This document shows, in pieces, positions 14,201 to 22,872 of a DNA stretch of 64,000 nt. This stretch comes from Erpobdella octoculata (taxonomy: Eukaryota; Annelida; Clitellata; Hirudinida; Erpobdellidae). The position numbers and the translations under genes were made by a program. The stretch is from the NCBI GenBank assembly GCA_963978895.1, contig OZ022245.1, positions 6,578,660-6,642,659 on the forward strand. The letters are read 5' to 3'. Under the pieces are notes generated by a model, which saw nothing but the letters and a program-made list of their open reading frames with translations, was not told the origin of the DNA and made no database searches. Each line of letters starts with the position of its first letter. Positions within the stretch are counted from its first letter, which is position 1.

Positions 14201-15974
14201 TCTATGTTGTTGTTTCCATGCAGTTGCTGTTACTATGTTGTTGCTGTTTCTGTGTTGTTGCTGTTTCCATGTTGTTGTTGTTTCTATGTTGTTGCTGTTT
14301 CCATGTTGTTGCTGTTTCTATGTTGTTATTTTTTGTTCTTGTTGTTGGTGTTTTGTCTGTATTACATCATCTTTTGAATTCTTTCTCTAGTTAGTCGTTT
14401 ATTAACTGTTTCAGTTTCATAATTACTCATACTTATTAGTTAGCATCAGTTACGTTTCTTTTTCAGATATTGATTATTTATTTGTATTTGTCAAATAAAT
14501 AAATAAATAATTTATTAATAACTCAGATGACGTTTAAAGCATCTCAGTTTCTCAATCTCAAATCAAACAGAAAGAATTCTTCTACTCCTACACTCACTCG
14601 ATCCGATTCCTATAAAAGTTCGTTCTAAAATTAAATTTTCTTTTTTTATTCACTTTTGCTTAACTTCATCTTGGAGTCTTTTAATCTAGTAATCGATTTT
14701 TCACTAACTTCCTGTTCTCAGATTTAGCTGAAATTTGTTTAGTTTTCGATGACAACACATAACTTAATGAATCAATAATGAATTACTTTTAAATTTTATA
14801 TCTCATCGAGGCGTACATCAGGTACATCCTTGTTTGGGTTACGTTTGTGTCTGACGTTAATCGCGAAGTAACTAAATGGTGATCATGGCTCTAGGTTGAG
14901 TTTGGTGAACTCCATTTAAGATGTAACTGTTTCCTACTGTTTAGATTTTGTATTCAATTTGTTCTATGAGAACAAACAATGGGAACGGAAAGTCAATAAT
15001 TTGCCAAAGTTAAACTATCTGTTTGTTGAAGCTGAAAGTTGACCTGCTAGCTTCACTTACGTTTTCTATACAAGATGTGTATAACTTTTATACATGATGT
15101 ATATAACTTTTATGCAAGATGTGTATAACTTTTATACATGATGTATATAATTTTTGATGAGTCAATAATGGATTACAAGATTTTCTAAAGACCAAAATAG
15201 AAGTATTTTTAAAACGTGTTTTATACATTTTATTATAAGAAAAATTGAGTTTATTTGCAAGTTTGAAGATAGCAGTTGCATTAATGTCGATGGTAAGAAT
15301 TTTCACTGCAATCGTGACGGTGGTGATGATTATGATTAATATGATAGTAGCAATGATTACGATGGCAGTTGTGGTAGTCACGGTGATTTATATATGACAA
15401 CAGGGAAAACAATTTTGGAAGAATACGGAGCTTGCGATCGTCCTGTGTCCGAAGCGGGAGTTTCCACAATCAGGGTCTGCTCTTATACTTTTTGCTTCCT
15501 GGTGCTGTATTTTCTATGTCTAATTTTTTAACATGCTTATTTCAGGGCAATATTTCATCACCCTCCCCCTCGCAAACCCCGCGTTCTACCCGCTCGGTTA
15601 CCAGACAGTCGGAACTGAGAAGATCCAATTTGAGTGCGCAACTCGAGGCTGTTTCATCGTTATCATCACCGACGTCGTCATCACTTTCTCCTGCTACAAT
15701 CCCTTCATCTTCATCACCATCAATAACTTTATCGTCATCATCGCCCTCATCATCTTCGCTATCGAAATGTCCGATTGCAGGACCACTGCCGCCTCCCATC
15801 CTTCCTCCCAAAAGATCGCCTTCCAACATCGCCTGCATCAAGCCCCCCGTGGCCCTTCCCAAGCACCCTCCTCCCCCTCCTCTGGTCCACCCCAGGTTAC
15901 CCCAGAAAACTTCTGTGACTGACAAGAAGCAGACAAGCTCGAATATCAGCAGCAGTGACTCTGTTGAGGAATAA
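607..15974 (+). CDS. DOCK-family Rac/Rap GEF, 3' half (multi-exon gene)
   Basis: DOCK proteins activate Rac or Rap GTPases at the membrane through the DHR-2 domain, usually with an ELMO partner. Exons joined by GT-AG introns give the [17 protein letters not shown] block, the LLERLLDYR block, [20 protein letters not shown], a [16 protein letters not shown] block, [13 protein letters not shown] and the AAVQGG block that matches the nucleotide-sensor (alpha-10) insert of DHR-2. The last exon is Ser/Pro-rich and contains [12 protein letters not shown], a fit to the Crk-SH3 PxLPxK motif known from DOCK1-type tails. This favours the DOCK-A/B subfamilies (DOCK1/2/5 or 3/4), but I cannot choose between them. 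The 5' half (SH3, DHR-1) lies outside the window. One microexon expected between 10,284 and 11,297 was not found. Introns carry an antisense ZYG11-like gene and a hAT element. Confidence 0.9.
1237..1335 (+). CDS. DOCK exon (LLERLLDYR block)
   Basis: The exon follows ttgcag and ends before gtatgtg. It encodes [18 protein letters not shown] and then [10 protein letters not shown], a well conserved DOCK segment. It joins in frame to the next exon at 6,464. An inverted copy lies at 48,565-48,663. Confidence 0.85.
1855..3540 (-). CDS. ZYG11/ZER1-like leucine-rich protein, copy 1
   Basis: A single-exon 561-residue ORF antisense in a DOCK intron. ZYG11/ZER1 proteins are substrate receptors of CUL2 E3 ligases. 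The resemblance is architectural. An N-terminal [13 protein letters not shown] and [19 protein letters not shown] segment is followed by LRR-type motifs ([38 protein letters not shown]), then a [11 protein letters not shown] block. The C-terminal half is helical with [20 protein letters not shown]. No close homologue can be confirmed by eye. It shares full-length similarity with three other copies in the window, and its upstream (TA)n tract is shared too. The gene looks intact. It could instead be an unrelated LRR family amplified by duplication. Confidence 0.6.
   Translation of the reverse strand: MIHCFHHPLSLKMSCADFILFNFKEVILELSNEKKCFSFKVKDCVKLSSHVFKELISRSHKIGVELHPEYIIPCHLKFNCYQELILRAVDVQTNFKPIKSLLNKGNLTHFSFTGDKFFSAERKCLPSVNLIIHFSKNPFWSLNLEKLELDVNCSYITNYYKNDMTNKWSTWLCPKLVQLSLCCHCNKKFNTKEDLIDILNIQFPYENLKTLCIFGCITAGKTIWKFSQFVSLKKLTLKSIADESLEALVDSISCLSNLIYLDISDNQCFRLINNKNLQLIYKMIDKLPKLVYLDLSNYMSWFEKPVEWTHSRCFQYLGLCFNFPNKRFKLAFNKNTKVGNNFNFHTVDGIVASMKSVFWNIEKFTTVLRNLLKFAEKKQHHTSIITRLPIITEFMFQRFFYCYPPLNQEKFSVFVELFCTLSEISQQNSELKKFIKVILNSRNSCKWIAALILKPLKDVLWKELLLSNYNWISIILSQDQLSFYHRIQHLNMAYEKYYEFTKRILPKVDDILTFLELKASWSTKNLVNTFLERHEKLKQEIDGQELLPPMYGKFKYRLKLF
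3640..3732. repeat. (TA)n then (TGTA)n and (TG)n microsatellite
   Basis: A compound dinucleotide and tetranucleotide array just upstream of ZYG11-like copy 1. The equivalent position is also a (TA)n array in copies 2 and 3. Confidence 0.95.
3945..4225 (-). mobile_element. Penelope-like element remnant with decayed hammerhead motif
   Basis: Read on the minus strand it contains CTGATGA, a potential stem II, TAAAC in place of GAAAC, and GTA followed by GGTC, then GACAATAAAAGTTTAACG. The same sequence family at 34.4 kb has the full hammerhead core. Assignment to Penelope-like elements rests on the known association of such ribozymes with them. Confidence 0.5.
4281..4797. mobile_element. hAT-type MITE, 517 bp
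   Basis: It begins CAGGGGCGGATCC and ends GCCCCGCCCCTG, and is flanked by the exact 8-bp duplication GAATACAC (4,273-4,280 and 4,798-4,805). TIR sequence and 8-bp target duplication are typical of hAT elements. There is no transposase ORF. Confidence 0.9.
4860..5233 (-). mobile_element. Helitron family 2 fragment (5' part)
   Basis: On the minus strand it starts near TCTATATATATATATAAAAG, then AACATGTCCTGACTGACTGA and CAACGCCGAGC, as in the copies at 20,481 and 47,649. The 3' end with the CTAG terminus is missing. Confidence 0.7.
5255..5345 (+). mobile_element. SINE tail fragment
   Basis: The sequence TTCACCGGCATCACCAGCGT and CTCCTTTAAGCAA match the tail of the tRNA-derived SINE at 55,180. 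The tRNA-like head is absent. Confidence 0.55.
5455..5545 (-). mobile_element. tRNA-related SINE head
   Basis: On the minus strand the sequence has a box A-like TATGGTAAGGTCGTTAGC and a box B-like GGGTTTGAGTCC about 30 nt downstream, as in pol III promoters of tRNA-derived SINEs. No intact tRNA fold is evident. Confidence 0.5.
5546..6190. other. DOCK intron without recognisable feature
   Basis: AT-rich intronic sequence. I see no ORF, repeat match or TIR in it. Confidence 0.6.
6301..6378. repeat. (CATA)n microsatellite
   Basis: About 19 tetranucleotide units in a DOCK intron. It creates meaningless MYVC-type ORFs. Confidence 0.97.
6464..6524 (+). CDS. DOCK exon (TCTVNLL block)
   Basis: The acceptor is aactttag and the donor gtaagt. 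It encodes [20 protein letters not shown], matching the DOCK segment after the DYR block. It ends on a complete codon. Confidence 0.85.
6719..6961 (+). CDS. DOCK exon (DHR-2 helical lobe)
   Basis: It follows gtttacag and precedes gtatgg. It encodes [20 protein letters not shown] and [19 protein letters not shown], ending ILREFDQGK. These are typical DHR-2 lobe A helices. Confidence 0.9.
7509..7595 (+). CDS. DOCK exon ([13 protein letters not shown])
   Basis: It lies between ttcttcag and gttagt and encodes [20 protein letters not shown] followed by EYSKLSHIL. In DOCK proteins this block directly follows the FDxGK block of the previous exon. Confidence 0.88.
7735..7925. repeat. dispersed repeat (GGCTGCAGAA family)
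   Basis: Contains AGAAGTAATTTTCGATGGCT and AAATTAGGCTGCAGAACAAG. The same elements recur at about 9,998-10,115. Both copies are in the same DOCK intron on either side of the hAT element. The class is unknown. Confidence 0.55.
8705..9100 (+). CDS. BED zinc-finger N-terminus of hAT transposase
   Basis: A 131-residue [13 protein letters not shown] at about residues 19-28 and YHLRNKHP at about 40-47 give the C-x2-C and H-x4-H ligands of a BED finger, which binds the element's terminal DNA in hAT/ZBED transposases. The following segment ([20 protein letters not shown]) is the usual post-BED region preceding the RNase H fold. The ORF stops there, so no DDE residue is present. By itself it could bind ends but not cut them. 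It lies in a DOCK intron in the gene's orientation. Confidence 0.85.
   Translation: MNSEKSILQGKFVFKSEDVVCSICGKEFKFHRSYSTLKYHLRNKHPFVDMANKTIRQASTHSSDVELIQASNVQQVPVLRQLRIDEIGKKMDKDKSEKITKALASWIARNGRPINIISDEGLQDVIRVASE
9287..9625 (+). CDS. hAT C-terminal dimerisation domain fragment
   Basis: A 112-residue [23 protein letters not shown] then [20 protein letters not shown] is the signature hAT dimerisation domain, with the WW and CERLFS motifs. An acidic stretch (DDSDSDDE) precedes it. A gap of 186 bp without an obvious in-frame link separates it from the BED ORF, so the catalytic core was probably lost by internal deletion. A spliced BED-dimerisation protein cannot be excluded, because ttttttatctag just upstream is a plausible acceptor. 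Confidence 0.85.
   Translation: MLEMDDSDSDDELLRPRSSFAPFEQYKNEPHIDLSECPLEWWRKHEGAYANLAKLARKFLASPATTVPCERLFSLSGNIVTKKRASLSAENINKLVSLSSWLRNDDNMNDFE
9621..9715 (+). repeat. three tandem copies of a 32-bp unit at the hAT ORF end
   Basis: The unit GAATAAATGCACTTATT plus TTCAAATTGTTATT repeats three times across the stop codon, so each unit carries an AATAAA polyadenylation-like signal. Confidence 0.85.
9998..10115. repeat. dispersed repeat (GGCTGCAGAA family), second copy
   Basis: Contains ATAATTTTCAATGGCTTTTT and AAATAAGGCTGCAGAAAA, matching the copy at 7,735. Confidence 0.5.
10180..10284 (+). CDS. DOCK exon (YFRVAFYG block)
   Basis: It lies between attattcag and gtctgt and encodes [20 protein letters not shown] then [20 protein letters not shown] protein should continue with a short GKxFIYR segment, which must sit on a microexon that I could not place in the next 1 kb. 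Confidence 0.88.
11297..11411 (+). CDS. DOCK exon (IFPEATHL block)
   Basis: The acceptor is atacag. The reading frame gives [20 protein letters not shown] then [18 protein letters not shown]. It ends before a weak donor, gttgct. The segment aligns with the DOCK stretch that follows YRGKEYE. Boundaries are less certain than for the neighbours. Confidence 0.65.
11566..11724 (+). CDS. DOCK exon ([19 protein letters not shown])
   Basis: Using the acceptor gatattcag keeps the frame. It encodes [33 protein letters not shown] and PINSDNEFM, then donor gttgat. The order matches DOCK DHR-2 (VKP, SFYRVN, DNEF). Confidence 0.85.
11958..12221 (+). CDS. DOCK exon (LPGILRWF and nucleotide-sensor insert)
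   Basis: It lies between gtttcag and gttgtc. It encodes [39 protein letters not shown] and GVKKYQQ. AAVQGG occupies the place of the conserved Val insert that senses bound nucleotide in DHR-2. This is the catalytic core of lobe C. Confidence 0.92.
12675..12758 (+). CDS. DOCK exon (AFFCEEF block)
   Basis: It lies between catcag and gttggt and encodes [20 protein letters not shown] followed by LQILLESQ, the C-terminal part of DHR-2. Confidence 0.88.
12994..13116 (+). CDS. DOCK exon (end of DHR-2)
   Basis: It lies between tttcag and gtctgt. It encodes [20 protein letters not shown], then [20 protein letters not shown] and P, the last DHR-2 helices before the variable tail. Confidence 0.88.
13304..13536 (+). 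CDS. DOCK Ser-rich tail, two small exons
   Basis: Exon 13,304-13,356 ([16 protein letters not shown]) and exon 13,446-13,536 ([20 protein letters not shown] then TGETSLFKQ) are in frame with each other across an 89-bp intron. Low-complexity Ser-rich sequence fits the unstructured DOCK tail, but it is poorly conserved, so the boundaries rest on splice sites. Confidence 0.65.
13957..14013 (+). CDS. DOCK tail exon
   Basis: Acceptor ctaacag and donor gtaaac enclose [19 protein letters not shown], in phase with the preceding exon. A 17-bp minisatellite starts immediately downstream in the intron. Confidence 0.6.
14027..14330. repeat. 17-bp minisatellite in DOCK intron
   Basis: About 17 copies of GTTGTTGCTGTTTCTAT. 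Because the period is not a multiple of three, all three forward frames stay open. These ORFs are not genes. Confidence 0.92.
14527..14617 (+). CDS. possible DOCK tail exon
   Basis: After actcag the frame reads [21 protein letters not shown] and TLTRSDSYK, then meets either a weak donor (gttcgt) or a stop at TTCTAA. It may be an alternative 3' end. Its phase does not obviously fit the last exon. Confidence 0.4.
14640..15540. other. DOCK penultimate intron, no clear feature
   Basis: Contains a short direct repeat (ATGTGTATAACTTTTATACA, about three copies near 15,073-15,150). I see no recognisable gene or mobile element. Confidence 0.5.
15546..15974 (+). CDS. DOCK last exon with Crk-type PxLPxK motif
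   Basis: After the acceptor gcttatttcag the exon encodes a Ser/Pro-rich tail ending SSSDSVEE and a TAA stop. [12 protein letters not shown] and [14 protein letters not shown] are proline-rich SH3 ligands. PILPPK fits the PxLPxK consensus bound by the Crk N-terminal SH3 domain. Tails of this type occur in DOCK1 and its relatives. Confidence 0.75.
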   Translation, partial: GNISSPSPSQTPRSTRSVTRQSELRRSNLSAQLEAVSSLSSPTSSSLSPATIPSSSSPSITLSSSSPSSSSLSKCPIAGPLPPPILPPKRSPSNIACIKPPVALPKHPPPPPLVHPRLPQKTSVTDKKQTSSNISSSDSVEE

Positions 15975-16407
15975 ATTATGCAATGACATCGACTGTGAGG
16001 TGGTTATGGTGACAGTAATGTTTGATGATGATAATGATGAATGTACTTTTCTATGTCATGTTAAGTCAATTTTTTTATAGACAAGTTTGTAGCATTTCAT
16101 CACCGTGTTGTTCATCTATTAAAATCTCTCCTTCCTTATAATCAGAGCAGTCAGTATATTTATTTTATTGTATTATCTTAAACATTCAGAATTTTGTGCC
16201 TTTTTCAACATTCAAAAATGTTGTGCCTTTTTCAACGTTCAAAATTGTTGTGCTTTTTTCAACATTCAAAAATTTTGTGCCTTTTCCAACGTTCTTAGTT
16301 TTTATGGAAGTAAATTTTTGAGAATTTTTTACATGTATAAAAACTTGTTTTTTTTTTATTGCAGTTATTGACAATTTGATAAGTGTTATGGCAGGACACA
16401 ATTTGAG

Positions 16408-17106
16408 CAGCGAGGGATCTAGGATTTTTCTGGTGGGGGGGATAATCTAACCAAAACTAGAAAAGATATTTTCTTACAAGTTACGAAACAAACAGTATGC
16501 ACAAAGACAACATTCAAAACAGAAATCAAATTTCTAGAATAAAATATCTACAGTGCAAAATCAAGACACCTATTCTTGCTGGCTGCAAATCTATTAATAA
16601 CATCGTCTGTTTCTAAAGGCAATGCGTTATGGATAAATGGATATATAATAATATTAGGCCAGCTAAACGCTCATCTGCGGTTCTGTTCAGGGGCGCAACC
16701 ATAAAGAAATACTAGAGGTGCTGAAGTTTTAAAAAGGAAGAAAGCCCGCCGCAGTCGATTTTTTTTTTACTATCTTCAGTCTGCAGTGTTTCTTTGGTAT
16801 CTTTAATAATTTATTAATGATAGAAAAAAGGAACAAAAGCCCGCCTAGTTTCGCCCCTGGTTCTGTTGCGCAATGAACTTTTCAATATCTTGATGGCACT
16901 GAAGCTCCGTTCAGCTGTATATGTAGTAATGGGATTCCGATGCCGGTGTGCACTCTCGTTTCACAGTATTCTAGCGAGGGGGTTCATACCCCGCATTGCT
17001 ACTGGATTCTTTGCTGAATCTGGTGGGGCTTAAAAAAGCATTTTTTAGCATAAAATTTTTTTTAGTAATCTAGTGGGGGGATGCATTCCCCCTGGATCCG
17101 TCGGTG
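16408..17106. mobile_element. hAT-like MITE, 699 bp, with nested MITE
   Basis: It starts CAGCGAGGGATCTAGG and ends CCTGGATCCGTCGGTG. The flanks AATTTGAG (16,400-16,407) and AATGTGAG (17,107-17,114) form an 8-bp duplication with one mismatch. A second hAT MITE (16,688-16,859) is inserted in it. Confidence 0.75.
16688..16859. mobile_element. hAT MITE, 172 bp, nested
   Basis: It begins CAGGGGCGCAACC and ends GTTTCGCCCCTG, with the exact 8-bp duplication GTTCTGTT on both sides (16,680-16,687 and 16,860-16,867). Confidence 0.88.
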
Positions 17107-17652
17107 AATGTGAGTGCCCCACCCCATCCCCTTCCCCCCCCCCAAAAAAAAACCATAAGTGGAGCATACATAACTATCGCTTTGCTGTCATACCACATTT
17201 CTTCTACAACCAGTAGTCGACGACCCGGGGGAAGATAGTAGTACCTTATTTTCAAAAAAAATCCTAAAAGATTCAAAACTTTCTCCAAAAATGGTTGATG
17301 ACTGGGTTGTTGGAAGTGTGGTGGATGCAGCTTTATTTATGGTAGTATAGTAGAATGGAAATGATTAATTTAAATCTTCATTACAAATTGAGTCACCACA
17401 ACTTTGCTTCCCACCCGACCGGAAAGTTCTATAAATTATTAATTATTTTTATTAATTAACGTTTGTTATAGTTGTTTAAAGACTTTCAAAATGCGGTAAA
17501 CCGACTCACTGTGAAACATTAGCCCTCTTCAACCGCAACCAACAGGTACCAAATAGAATAAATAAAAAAATAGTTAAAAATATCCCGACCCTAGGACTAC
17601 TCTGAGTTGGATGCACGGGCATAGCCAGGAGGAGAAGGTCAAACACCCAGGC

Positions 17653-17655
17653 TCT

Positions 17656-17719
<64 letters not shown>

Positions 17720-18224
17720 GACTGTTTTTCTGTTTTTCTATGTCTGTCTTTTATGCCACTGGATTAATTTTAACAAAATTTGGCATGAATGTAGGATCTT
17801 AAAAAGTAGAAGGTAATAGGGCAGTTTTTTAATTTTTTTAAATTTTTTATGACCAAAAAACATTCCAGGCCAAAAGTGTCTATGTACAAACATCAAAGGC
17901 TATTGTGTGACAGAATTCAAATGTAGTTTACGTAACAAAGTTTAAAGTTTTCAAGCAAATTTAAGCTACTTTTTTACGTTTTTTTTTTTTTTTTTTTTTT
18001 TTTTTTTGTAATAGTTTAGAGTCCTTTACACCAGGTGTTTTAAGACTGACTTTTTTACGTTTTATGGGCAAAAATAAGTTAGGAGGGAAAGGAAGAAGTA
18101 AGAGTAGCGGAAGGACGAGTGGGTTTGGGAAAGCGAGCGGGAACGGAAAAACAAGCAAAAAAGGAGCGGGAGCAAGAAAGAAAATGATAAAAAAACCTCT
18201 AAAAATCCCGGCTTACCCCACTAG
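17653..18224 (+). mobile_element. possible Helitron family 1 copy
   Basis: The 3' end reads AAACCTCTAAAAATCCCGGC and then TTACCCCACTAG followed by T. The 5' end is tentative (TCTAAAATATATAT before a TA array). The interior is GGGAACGG-type, as in the family. Confidence 0.5.
17657..17716. repeat. (TA)n microsatellite
   Basis: Pure dinucleotide array. Confidence 0.95.
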
Positions 18225-18659
18225 TAAAATATAAACATTTAAAAAATACATATTTTTTTTAGAGAAATGAATTATCAGCTTTTAGTTTTTTTTAAAGAAA
18301 GCGAGGTTTAATTTTTCAATTTAAAAATTTATATATATAAAAATGAATGTTTGTACGTTAATGTCCTTTATGCATTGCTACACCATTCATCCGATCGTAA
18401 TAAAATTTTCACACAACCTAGAGAGTCAAGGGGAATAAAAAATAAATTTTTTTTTTTGAAATCCGTCACAAAATGAGCGGAGCGGAGCGGGTGAGCGAGC
18501 GGGAACAATATATATATGTATGTGCGTATGTATGTGTGTATGTATGTATGTATGTGTATGTGCATGTATGTGTGTCTGTGTGTGTGTTTATGTATGTACT
18601 AGCGGAGATACCCGGCGTTGCCCAGGTTTTTTAGATGTTTTTCTAATGTTTGTCTCTTT

Positions 18660-18920
18660 CTCTCCCGTTTCCTTTCCCACCTGCTTTCCCACTCCTGTTC
18701 GCTTTCCCGTTTTCGGTCGTTTTCCCGCTGCCGGTCGCTTTCCCGCTGCCGGTCGCTTTCCAGCTGCCGGTCGCTTTCCCGCTCCCGGTCGCTTTCCCGC
18801 TCCCGGTCGTTTTCCCGTTCCAGGTCGCTGTCCCGTTCCCGCTCACGTTTGCTCTCCCATTCCCGCTCACGCTTGCTTTTCCGTTCCCGCTCGCTGTCCG
18901 TTCCGGGTCGCTTTCCCGTT
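18660..18920. repeat. Helitron-internal 18-bp minisatellite (CT-rich strand)
   Basis: Tandem GGTCGCTTTCCCGCTCCC units. They translate to spurious RSRS or FPVPGR ORFs in every frame. Confidence 0.9.
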
Positions 18921-19044
18921 TCTATAATAGACAAACTAACCCACAAACATTCATATATATATATATATACATATAGCTTAGCAAATCTATTTTACGTTTT
19001 ATAGGCTAACAGAAGTTATGAAAGAATGTAAAAGAGAAAATGAG

Positions 19045-19450
19045 CGTGAACATGGAACGGGAACGGGAGAGCAACCGTGACCGGGAATGGGAGAGCAAGC
19101 ATGACCGGGAACGGGAGAGCAAGCGTGAGCGGGAACGGGAAAGCGACCGGGAACGGGAAAGCGACCGGAACGGGAAAGCGACCGGGAACAGGAAAGCGAC
19201 CGGGAACGGGAAAGCGACCGGGAACGGGAAAGCGACCGGGAACGGGAAAGCGACCGGGAACGCGGAAAGCGACCGGGAACGCGGAAAGCGACTGGAATCG
19301 GGAGAGCAAGCTTGGAAGGAAACGCGAGCAAGAGAGAAAATCGATAACAAATCTTCTGAGCGGGAAAGCGACCGGGAGCTGGAAAACGACCGAGAGCGGA
19401 AAAGCGACCGGGAACGCGACGAAAACGGGAAAGTGGAGAAGGAAACGGGA
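19045..19450. repeat. Helitron-internal 18-bp minisatellite (AG-rich strand)
   Basis: GGGAACGGGAAAGCGACC units, the inverse orientation of the array at 18,660. Six near-perfect units lie at about 19,135-19,260. Confidence 0.9.
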
Positions 19451-19527
19451 GCCAGAGAGACAAACATTAGAAAAACCTCTAAAAACCCCGGGCAACGCCG
19501 GGTAACCCCGCTAGCTTATAATAAAAC

Positions 19528-19640
19528 TAACGGGGTACCCAGCGTTTCCCGGAGTTCTTAGTGGTTTTTATAATGTTTGTCTCTTGCTCCCGTTTTGTTC
19601 CCCGCTTGCGCTCCCGCTCCCGGTCGTTTTCCGTTCCCTG
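19528..19640 (-). mobile_element. Helitron family 1, 3' end, minus strand
   Basis: ACTAACGGGGTACCCAGCGT followed by TTCCCGG is the inverted terminus with its hairpin. The matching 5' end was not found before the large microsatellite. Confidence 0.55.
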
Positions 19641-19696
19641 TTACTTTCCCGGTCACTCTCTCGTTCTCAGTTGCCCTCCTTAAATCCGATACTGCA

Positions 19697-20480
<784 letters not shown>

Positions 20481-20506
20481 TCTATATATATAAAAGAACA
20501 TGTCCT

Positions 20507-20530
20507 GACTGACTGACTGACTGACTGACT

Positions 20531-20569
<39 letters not shown>

Positions 20570-20582
20570 AGATGACTGACTG
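20507..20582. repeat. (GACT)n tract in Helitron family 2
   Basis: Tetranucleotide GACT units just after the 5' end. They occur in all three family copies and are strongly expanded at 47,475-47,630. Confidence 0.92.
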
Positions 20583-22864
20583 ATAATCAACGCCGAGCTC
20601 AAACGCCTCATCCTAGGAACGTGAAATTTGGAACTTATATTACTTTTATAGCGTAAACATCCGCTAAGAAAGGATTTTTGAAAATTTTGCTCCTGAGGGG
20701 AAAAAACTGGAAAACAAACTTTTTTCTAAAACAATGTATATCTCGAAAACCAAAAATGAGGAGATTTTGAAATTTGGTATATAGATTCTTTTTGAAAAAT
20801 AAAAAGATATGTGTTTCACCATTTTTTGAAAATTCGGTTTCCCGGACCTCAAATGTGGGTAGGAAAATTGGGTTATTTGGTTTTTAAAGTAGCTTCTACT
20901 CAAAAACTGTTAATGCTACAGGAATAAAAATTAGTATTTAGTTTCTACTCCAAAAATAATGAAATACGTGTTTTAGCATTTTTTGAAAATTTGGTTTCCA
21001 GGACTTCAAATGTGGGGTGGAAAATAGGGCTAATTGTCTTTTATAGTAACTGCTACTCAAAAACTCTAAGTGCTACAGATGTGAAAATTAGTATTTTGAA
21101 GTTTTTGTGCCGGTTAAAAGTAGATGAGTTCAGTTTATCACCGGACGGACGGGCCAAGACGTTATTTTAGGGTCTTCATACAACCCTGCCCAAATTTTAA
21201 ATCAAGGTGGGAAGGGCTGAGATTTGTAACCATGTATATAGACATTTTAGTGATTTTAGGGTGTTCAGACGGGCCGGGCTAAACCATGGACGTCTATATA
21301 ATAGTATCTGGACAGTCAGCCAATAATAGCCTTGTACCCAGTTGGTCCCATGACTGCGCAATGCTTCATATACGCATTATAAGTTTGATTTATAGCTAAA
21401 TTATGTGGAGTGAAAAACACAACGCTGTTTTGAGATAAAACAAATATATTTTACTTAACCAAAATCCATAAAAAGTAAAAATCATAAAAAAATAAAGAAA
21501 AAGTAAACTTAAGAATTTAAAATTATAACAATTATAGTTATTAGTAGTAAAGTCAAAGTTATTAGAAAATTTTCAATATTTTAACATTGTGATAATTAAA
21601 ACAGTAAAAATTGTATGTTTCCAGTTCTGAGTTAAGATTCAAAGGTGTGCAATCAATTATTTTGCAGAAAAGCACTCTGTGACTCGATGACGATAGAAAT
21701 AATTTTGCCAGTTCTGGTGATGCCTTGATTTCTTTAAAAACTTTCCAGCAATGTACGCATAAAATTAAAGCGTACTCTGATGGTCGTGTCAAATCTTCCT
21801 GCTGCTGCTATCAAGGATCTGTTTTACAGAAATTAAATAGCAAGCACTAAATTATCGAGCCCATACATTTCATCAAGACATTTTATGATCTTTTTCAAAA
21901 TGCTGGTCAATGGAATAGTTACACAACTCGATTCTCTTAAAGTGTTATAAGCTGCTGGACTTTCTGCATGAATCGTATATATGACATGATTGTGAGCCCT
22001 GGTGAGTAATGACATTGAAACTTGCTTTTTGTAAGCAGTTTGGCTTGTTCTAAAACAAATTCAAGTTTGCGTTGTTTTTCACTTTCTGGACTGCATTCTG
22101 TTAAGATGTTTATTCTTTCTTTTAAAATGCTAACAGCCATTTTTGTGAATGACGGACAGGTTATAGTTTTTAAATTTTCTGACCAAGTCTTCATTCGAGC
22201 TGCCAAATTAATAAGCTGAGACGTTGTCGTAACTAATCCGTTTGTTAAAAAATCTTTGAGTTTGTCGGCTGGAACATTTACATTAACCACACTGACAACC
22301 GTTGACAGATTTTCTGCCACCGAGATGCAAACAGCCACTTTAACTTTACCAGCTTCTACTTTAAAACAATAAATTAACAAAATGCCATCAATTGTGGTAA
22401 TAGTGAAGTTTGCTGGCAAAGTCATTTCATTCTTCAACCGTTCTGCCAAAACGTTAGGTGTTTGATTTGCTAAACAATCACTTTTGAAAAAATTCTTCTC
22501 CATCTCAACATTTCTTTTTATTTCGTACTCGTGGCGAATTGAAACTGTAGCACAAACAGTAGATCTTGACGGTACTCTACAAGTTGAGCAGTATTTTGGA
22601 GCACCGGGAAAAATACTAGGTACTGCACCTTTTTTCAGTCGACGTTGAAAAAGCTGTCCGGACTCTAATTTTAGTTTTTTCCTTCTTTGATGCCGATGCT
22701 GATTTGTATCGACACAACTGGATTCAAAGTCTACTTCATTGAAAAAAATTGAGCAAATTTTTGAACTGGCAGTTGGTTTCCAGTCTTTTCGAGGATTTGC
22801 TTTAATTATATTTCTGTAGAAGTATATTGTCATTTATAGTTTATAGGAACGCTATGCATTGTTG

Positions 22865-22872
22865 GTTTATTT
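22865..22872. repeat. left target-site duplication GTTTATTT
   Basis: Identical to 32,740-32,747. It lies within the THAP exon of the P-like transposase. Confidence 0.95.

Larger units (their letters stand above)
18328..19514 (+). mobile_element. Helitron family 1 copy with inverted second 3' terminus
   Basis: The 5' part TATATATATAAAAATGAATG and CATTGCTACACCATTCATCC is shared with copies at 50,113 and 51,879. The 3' end has the hairpin CCCGGGCAACGCCGGG then TAACCCCGCTAG. The same 3' terminus also occurs inverted at 18,599 (CTAGCGGAGATACCCGGC), so 18,599-19,514 is a foldback structure. The interior is an 18-bp GGGAACGGGAAAGCGACC array in both orientations. Confidence 0.7.

Noticed and set aside
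13860..14394. Cys/Leu/Phe-rich ORFs resembling membrane proteins
   Set aside because: A 17-bp intronic minisatellite gives the same hydrophobic pattern in three frames.
15533..15925. Overlapping ORFs in other frames of the last DOCK exon, including a Gly-rich minus ORF
   Set aside because: Shadows of the Ser/Pro-rich coding frame. Only the +15,546 frame carries the PxLPxK motif and fits a splice acceptor.
18520..19561. RS-rich (SR-protein-like) and PGRFPVPGR-type ORFs
   Set aside because: They come from the 18-bp Helitron minisatellite and appear in all frames on both strands.
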